DNA of 64,000 nucleotides from Syncephalastrum monosporum B8922 (taxonomy: Eukaryota; Mucoromycota; Mucoromycetes; Mucorales; Syncephalastraceae). The stretch lies in the NCBI GenBank assembly GCA_000697355.1, contig JNEN01000658.1, forward strand, positions 16,032 through 80,031, given 5' to 3'. Positions 60,644 to 64,000 of this stretch are shown piece after piece. The translations under genes were made by a program, and so were the position numbers. The notes under the pieces are model-generated. The model searched no databases and was not told the DNA's origin. It was given only the letters and a program-made list of their open reading frames with translations. Every line of letters begins with the position of its first letter. Position 1 is the stretch's first letter.

Positions 60644-61279
60644 GGTGCGCGAGTCTATGCAACGTGAATCGATCACCTGGAAAGAAGGGAAATAAAAAAA
60701 AAAGTTAAAGCAAATCTGTCAGTGGGCCGTGGCGAAGCGACTGATTTGAACCCCAGCCGAGCTCAGTGGTGCCTGATCGAGGGATGAGTTCACTTTTTGT
60801 TCCAGACAAATCCTTGTGTATATCTTCCACGCGTGCCAAGTATCGGCAAATGACAACAGCTCACTCGGTTAAAACCTTGCATGATTATCATATAAATATC
60901 CCCCCTATTTAAAATTGCAACAACAGCTGTTTCACGTATTGATACGCGCCTCTGACATCTCATGTATTTATTTAAACGACCGTATAGGAGATCACTTTCT
61001 TCTAATAACCCCAAAGCTTTGCCAATGCTTCACTATATCGAGGACATTGCATCACTGAAGGATCCACCAAAAGGCGCACCACATCCATCTTATTACCGGT
61101 CTGAATGCTTAAAGCAAGAACTAAGGAGCAACTGAAGTCTCATAACACGAGTGTGAAGTGGCTTTCTTTTAAGCTGTCCAAAAGCAAGAAAATCATCATG
61201 AATAAGAGTGACAGGGAATAGATAGAGATAAAATATACATATGTACAAGCAAATCGATATATATATATACGGAGATAAC
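60644..61279. other. Intergenic, nothing recognised
   Basis: Contains a B-box-like match (ggggttcaaatc, minus strand, near 60748) without a foldable tRNA. Otherwise AT-rich. Confidence 0.4.
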
Positions 61280-62314
61280 CTAATGCTTCCTCACTGGGAT
61301 ACGAGTAGAGGCTCGTATGGCCTCCCGCCGCGCAGAGGGGGATTTTGTCGGATCAAGCTTGTACAAGGTGAGTTGACCCTATGAATCGATAAGTCATCTA
61401 AATGCAGGATCGCCTTTTTGCCTCTAACTCACCGGCTTGCTCTCCTTGACAACATCTTTACTTCTTATCGCAGCATTCAAACAATCGTTGATCCTGTACT
61501 TCGGAAGACCGACTGCGCTGACCATGGAGGGCATATTACTATAAAACGGAGATGAGAAACACATTTACATATTTTCCCCTTCTTTCATAGACGTACATTC
61601 CCTCGGGCTGCTTTCTGAGCTCCTTTAATACAGCTTCCATGTTTTTTGTGTGTTCCTAATCATCTCGCATGAGAAGAACGAGAATCGAATCATGCTTTTC
61701 TGCGTACCGTTTGCTCTCTGTATTTGATAGGCAATCTATCGATGATTTTGCGTATATCGATCTACAAGAAAATGACAAGGACAGAAATGTAAGGGAGGAA
61801 GGACAAAGAAATCAGAAGGTGGTTACCTTTGTGACAAATGTACGACGTGGGCCTTTATTGAGGATCTGCTGAGTTATGGAGGGTCGTGAAGAGGGTCGTG
61901 CGAGGAGCCTTGACTTTGTGGACAGACGCTTTTGTGAAGGCTGCTTTGATTCGGGTGCAGGCACTGCTGTCGTATCATTGGTATTCTCAGAAGCGGGTGT
62001 TGTTGATTTTTTGGCGATGTAGTCGACAGACGACGGTTGAGGAGCCTACACGAGGAGAGATTGAACAGTTTAATTAAAGAAGGACAGAAGAAGTAGTAGT
62101 AAAATAGGACCTCTGGCCAAGCGATGGTGGAAGAGACGGCAGACAAGCCATAGAGAAAAGGGTCAAACGCGTCGTTGAAGCGGTTCTGCGAATCGTTGAT
62201 CTGTTGAAGTTCCTCCAAGTGTTTATGCATCGTTCCGAACGCATCCGCCACATTTTGCAGAGCACCGCTAAGAGCATCGAGCGGATCGTCGTCTTTGTTG
62301 GAAGAGCTGGTCAT
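61280..62314 (-). CDS. DAM1: DASH complex subunit Dam1 with C-terminal winged-helix-like domain
   Basis: Six exons (62314-62111, 62045-61827, 61761-61708, 61655-61597, 61538-61433, 61378-61280) give 246 residues, all phases consistent. The N-terminus has the Dam1 signature: M-H-K-H-L-E-E-L-Q-Q-I-N, then F-D-P-F-L-Y-G-L and W-P-E-A-P. A Ser/Thr/Pro/Lys-rich linker follows. From about residue 145, I-D-I-R-K-I-I-D-R-L-P, L-K-E-L, G-L-P-K-Y-R-I-N-D-C-L-N and L-Y-K-L-D-P form a compact helix-rich region resembling a winged helix. Dam1 couples kinetochores to microtubules in the DASH ring. The extra C-terminal domain is not part of budding-yeast Dam1 as I know it. Confidence 0.82.
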
Positions 62315-62462
62315 GTGAATGGAAGAAGAATAAGTTCGAGTAAGGGCGGGCGTGGGCAGACAAAAAAAAGTCAGAATGGAGGCAGACCGAATAAATTCGC
62401 GCCGCGTCGGCCATTCTTGCTTGGTTGCACTGTTGCTTTACATTTCCGTATTGATCGCTTCG

Positions 62463-63446
62463 ATGCCTCCTGTGACGCCTTCCAATCGCAACGAAATCGT
62501 AGATTGGTACCATTCGATACCTCCCATCACGCGAGCCATCTTTACCCTGTCTATTGCCACCACGGTGGCGCCCGCGCTTGGTCTCGTCAACCCTTACTGG
62601 CTCATTCTCAACTGGAACGCTGTTGCTAAACTCCAGGTATTTCGCTTCGTCCTTACGTGTGTGAAGCCTCCTCTGCTGACTTTCTGAAGCTATGGCGGCT
62701 GGTTACCTCGTTCTTTCTGAACGGCCTCGGCCTTGGTTTTGCCATGAACGTCTATTTCCTCTACAGATACTCCTCCCAGTTAGAGAATGAGGTTTTCCTT
62801 GGACGCACTGCGGACTACCTCTTTTTCAACTTGTTCTCATCAGCTGTCCAGCTGGTATGTCTTGAGGAAAACGACGTAGTCCGACATCCTCTAATGGCTC
62901 CTCTTTTCTTTTCTTTTGTTTTCTTTACCTTCATTATCGCGTCCTAGGCTGCAGCAAAATTCCTCAATCTTTACGTACTAAGTGATGGCCTCATGCTCTC
63001 GATTGCCTATCTCTGGTCCCAACACTACCGGGATGTACCTGTGTCCTTCATGTTTGGTATCCGTTTTAAGGTATGCTGTTTACGGATGTGAGAGTTGGAC
63101 CTTTATTTACATCGTTCAGGCGCTCTACCTCCCGTGGGTTCTCGTTGGCTATGACTACCTGACCACAGGCGTTACGCCCATGGCCTCCCTGGCCGGCATG
63201 GGTGCTGCCCATCTCTACTACTACCTCACTACCGTTTACCCGAGTCAAGGCGGACGAAGATACCTAAGCACCCCTTCTTTCTTGCACCGTTTGTTCCCCA
63301 GCAGTCGTGCTGGCTTTACAACCGGCGCCGGTTTCCAAGCTTACCCTGGCCGCACGGCTCAACAACAACAACAGCAGCAGCAACAGATGTTTACGAATCC
63401 TTTCGGTGGTCATTCTTGGGGTCGAGGTCAGCGCCTGGGTAGCTAA
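62463..63446 (+). CDS. Derlin-family ERAD protein with SHP-box-like tail
   Basis: Four exons (62463-62636, 62690-62854, 62948-63070, 63120-63446) give 262 residues. The start is I-P-P-I-T-R, followed by W-R (L-W-R-L-V-T-S-F), Y-S-S-Q-L-E, F-M-F-G-I-R-F-K-A, P-W-V-L-V and G-A-A-H-L-Y-Y-Y, the derlin pattern of rhomboid-like helices. The C-terminal tail has a Gln run and ends S-W-G-R-G-Q-R-L-G-S, an SHP-box-like motif for Cdc48/p97 binding. Derlins retrotranslocate misfolded proteins at the ER. It is divergent from DAM1 with starts about 148 bases apart. Confidence 0.92.
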
Positions 63447-63519
63447 TCTGATCATCACCGTATCTCTATCTATATAATAAAAAAAGAGTGCGCCTAACTC
63501 CGCTAACTCGACTTATAAC

Positions 63520-63965
63520 TAATTACGTAAGCAGGCCCGGGTTCAATTCCCGGGCAGGGTGTCTGCCAAAGTGGATTACTTTGAGCTGTGAACGGTACCT
63601 GACGTCAATCTTCATCAAGGTCTTTTCACCCGTGTCCTTCGGTAAATGTGGACCGCGTGATGGTAAAGTAGGCCAATGAATCCTCTGAAACGCAAAAGAT
63701 ACCTGACGTCAACACCTGTCAGGGACCATATCTTTACGCTCTTTTTTCCATTGGTAAAACGTGGATTGCGTGATAGCTTGGTTAGCCAATGGAACCTATG
63801 AAACTTGGAAAAAAGCTCGACGTCAATCCCTGTCAGGTCCTTATCTTTTACTTCTCCTTTCCCATTGGCACAGCCAGCCCGCATTCTCGCATGAATATCG
63901 ATTGACACGCGCTCTTTCTCATAAAAGGTCCTTTGTTTTCTCTCACGTCTACTTTTCTTCTTCTT
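63520..63965 (+). repeat. Dispersed repeat with tRNA-like T-arm, copy 2
   Basis: Begins with a perfect T-arm (five-base stem ccggg/cccgg around ttcaatt, 63537-63553). The sequence then resembles copy 1. Three successive internal units start with TGACGTCA-like sites (63599, 63703, and a cGACGTCA near 63818), about 105-115 bases apart, each with CCAAT/ATTGG motifs. The unit sequence is not quite identical between repeats. The upstream half does not fold as a functional tRNA, so this is not called a tRNA gene. The element may continue beyond the window end. Confidence 0.6.
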
Positions 63966-64000
63966 CTTCTTCTTTACCCTGGTCAAGTCTTACGCTGGCA
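63966..64000. other. Window edge, repeat flank
   Basis: Pyrimidine-rich (ctt)n-like sequence after the repeat; truncated by the window end. Confidence 0.3.

Noticed and set aside
60720..60790. B-box-like match on the minus strand
   Set aside because: No A-box at the right distance and no cloverleaf; likely chance.
61280..61640. Separate small gene of about 80 residues
   Set aside because: A frame-consistent exon chain joins it to the Dam1 exons, with good splice sites on both sides of 61656-61707.
63489..63561. Possible tRNA gene at the start of repeat copy 2
   Set aside because: The T-arm is perfect but the 5' acceptor strand and D-arm do not pair. It is treated as a tRNA-derived repeat.

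Overview
The window is nuclear DNA of a filamentous fungus. The gene density, many 45-100 bp GT-AG introns, and the gene set (QDE-1-type RNA-dependent RNA polymerase, DASH subunit Dam1, Ert1-type zinc-cluster activator, Msb2-like mucin, Cgr1, a UBAC2/Dsc2-like protein) fit an early-diverging fungus. I favour Mucoromycota, but this is inference from gene content and not a placement. About 24 protein genes can be supported. No intact tRNA or rRNA gene, CRISPR array or bacterial-type operon was seen. Spliced lengths of most models were checked by summing exon lengths and intron phases; individual boundaries may be off by a base.

Layout. 1-5.4 kb is gene-poor, with one doubtful small Cys-rich ORF near 1.1 kb. 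5.4-7.3 kb holds a secreted LysM/3D-domain protein. 7.7-15.2 kb is a compact cluster: NAPE-PLD-like hydrolase (-), Mnd1 (-), ZNF511-like zinc finger (+), TMEM70-like mitochondrial protein (-), two-RRM protein (+). 15.7-19.9 kb is an intact RdRP (-). 21-24 kb holds the Ada3 SAGA subunit (-) and Cgr1 (+), divergently arranged. 25.4-30.3 kb holds a PKA catalytic subunit (+) facing a GH27 alpha-galactosidase with a C-terminal membrane anchor (-). 32-38.6 kb holds a basic hypothetical protein, a mitochondrial PPR protein and a 960-residue signalling-mucin-like protein. 38.6-44 kb is repeat-rich and gene-poor, with a LINE relic. 44-51.5 kb holds a small secreted DPBB protein, a repeat block, Ert1-like regulator and Erg10 thiolase. 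52-63.4 kb holds a 7-TM orphan, mL43, an NTF2/SnoaL-like protein, a UBAC2/Dsc2-like protein, a cyclin-D1-binding-protein-like protein, Dam1 and a derlin. The last 0.5 kb is a second copy of the dispersed repeat seen at 46 kb.

Themes. Several genes act at the cell surface (LysM/3D protein, DPBB protein, membrane-anchored GH27, Msb2-like mucin, 7-TM orphan). PKA and Ert1-like would link nutrient state to gluconeogenesis. Derlin and the UBAC2-like protein belong to membrane-protein quality control. Mnd1 and Dam1 act in chromosome pairing and segregation. The RdRP belongs to RNA silencing. These are ordinary neighbours in a eukaryotic genome and I see no evidence of a co-regulated cluster.

Most unusual items: a Dam1 protein whose last exons encode a winged-helix-like domain; a fungal LysM plus bacterial-type 3D-domain protein; a transmembrane GH27; a dispersed repeat with a tRNA-like T-arm and repeated TGACGTCA sites; and three GC-AG introns, one of which leaves the Mnd1 start ATG alone in its exon.
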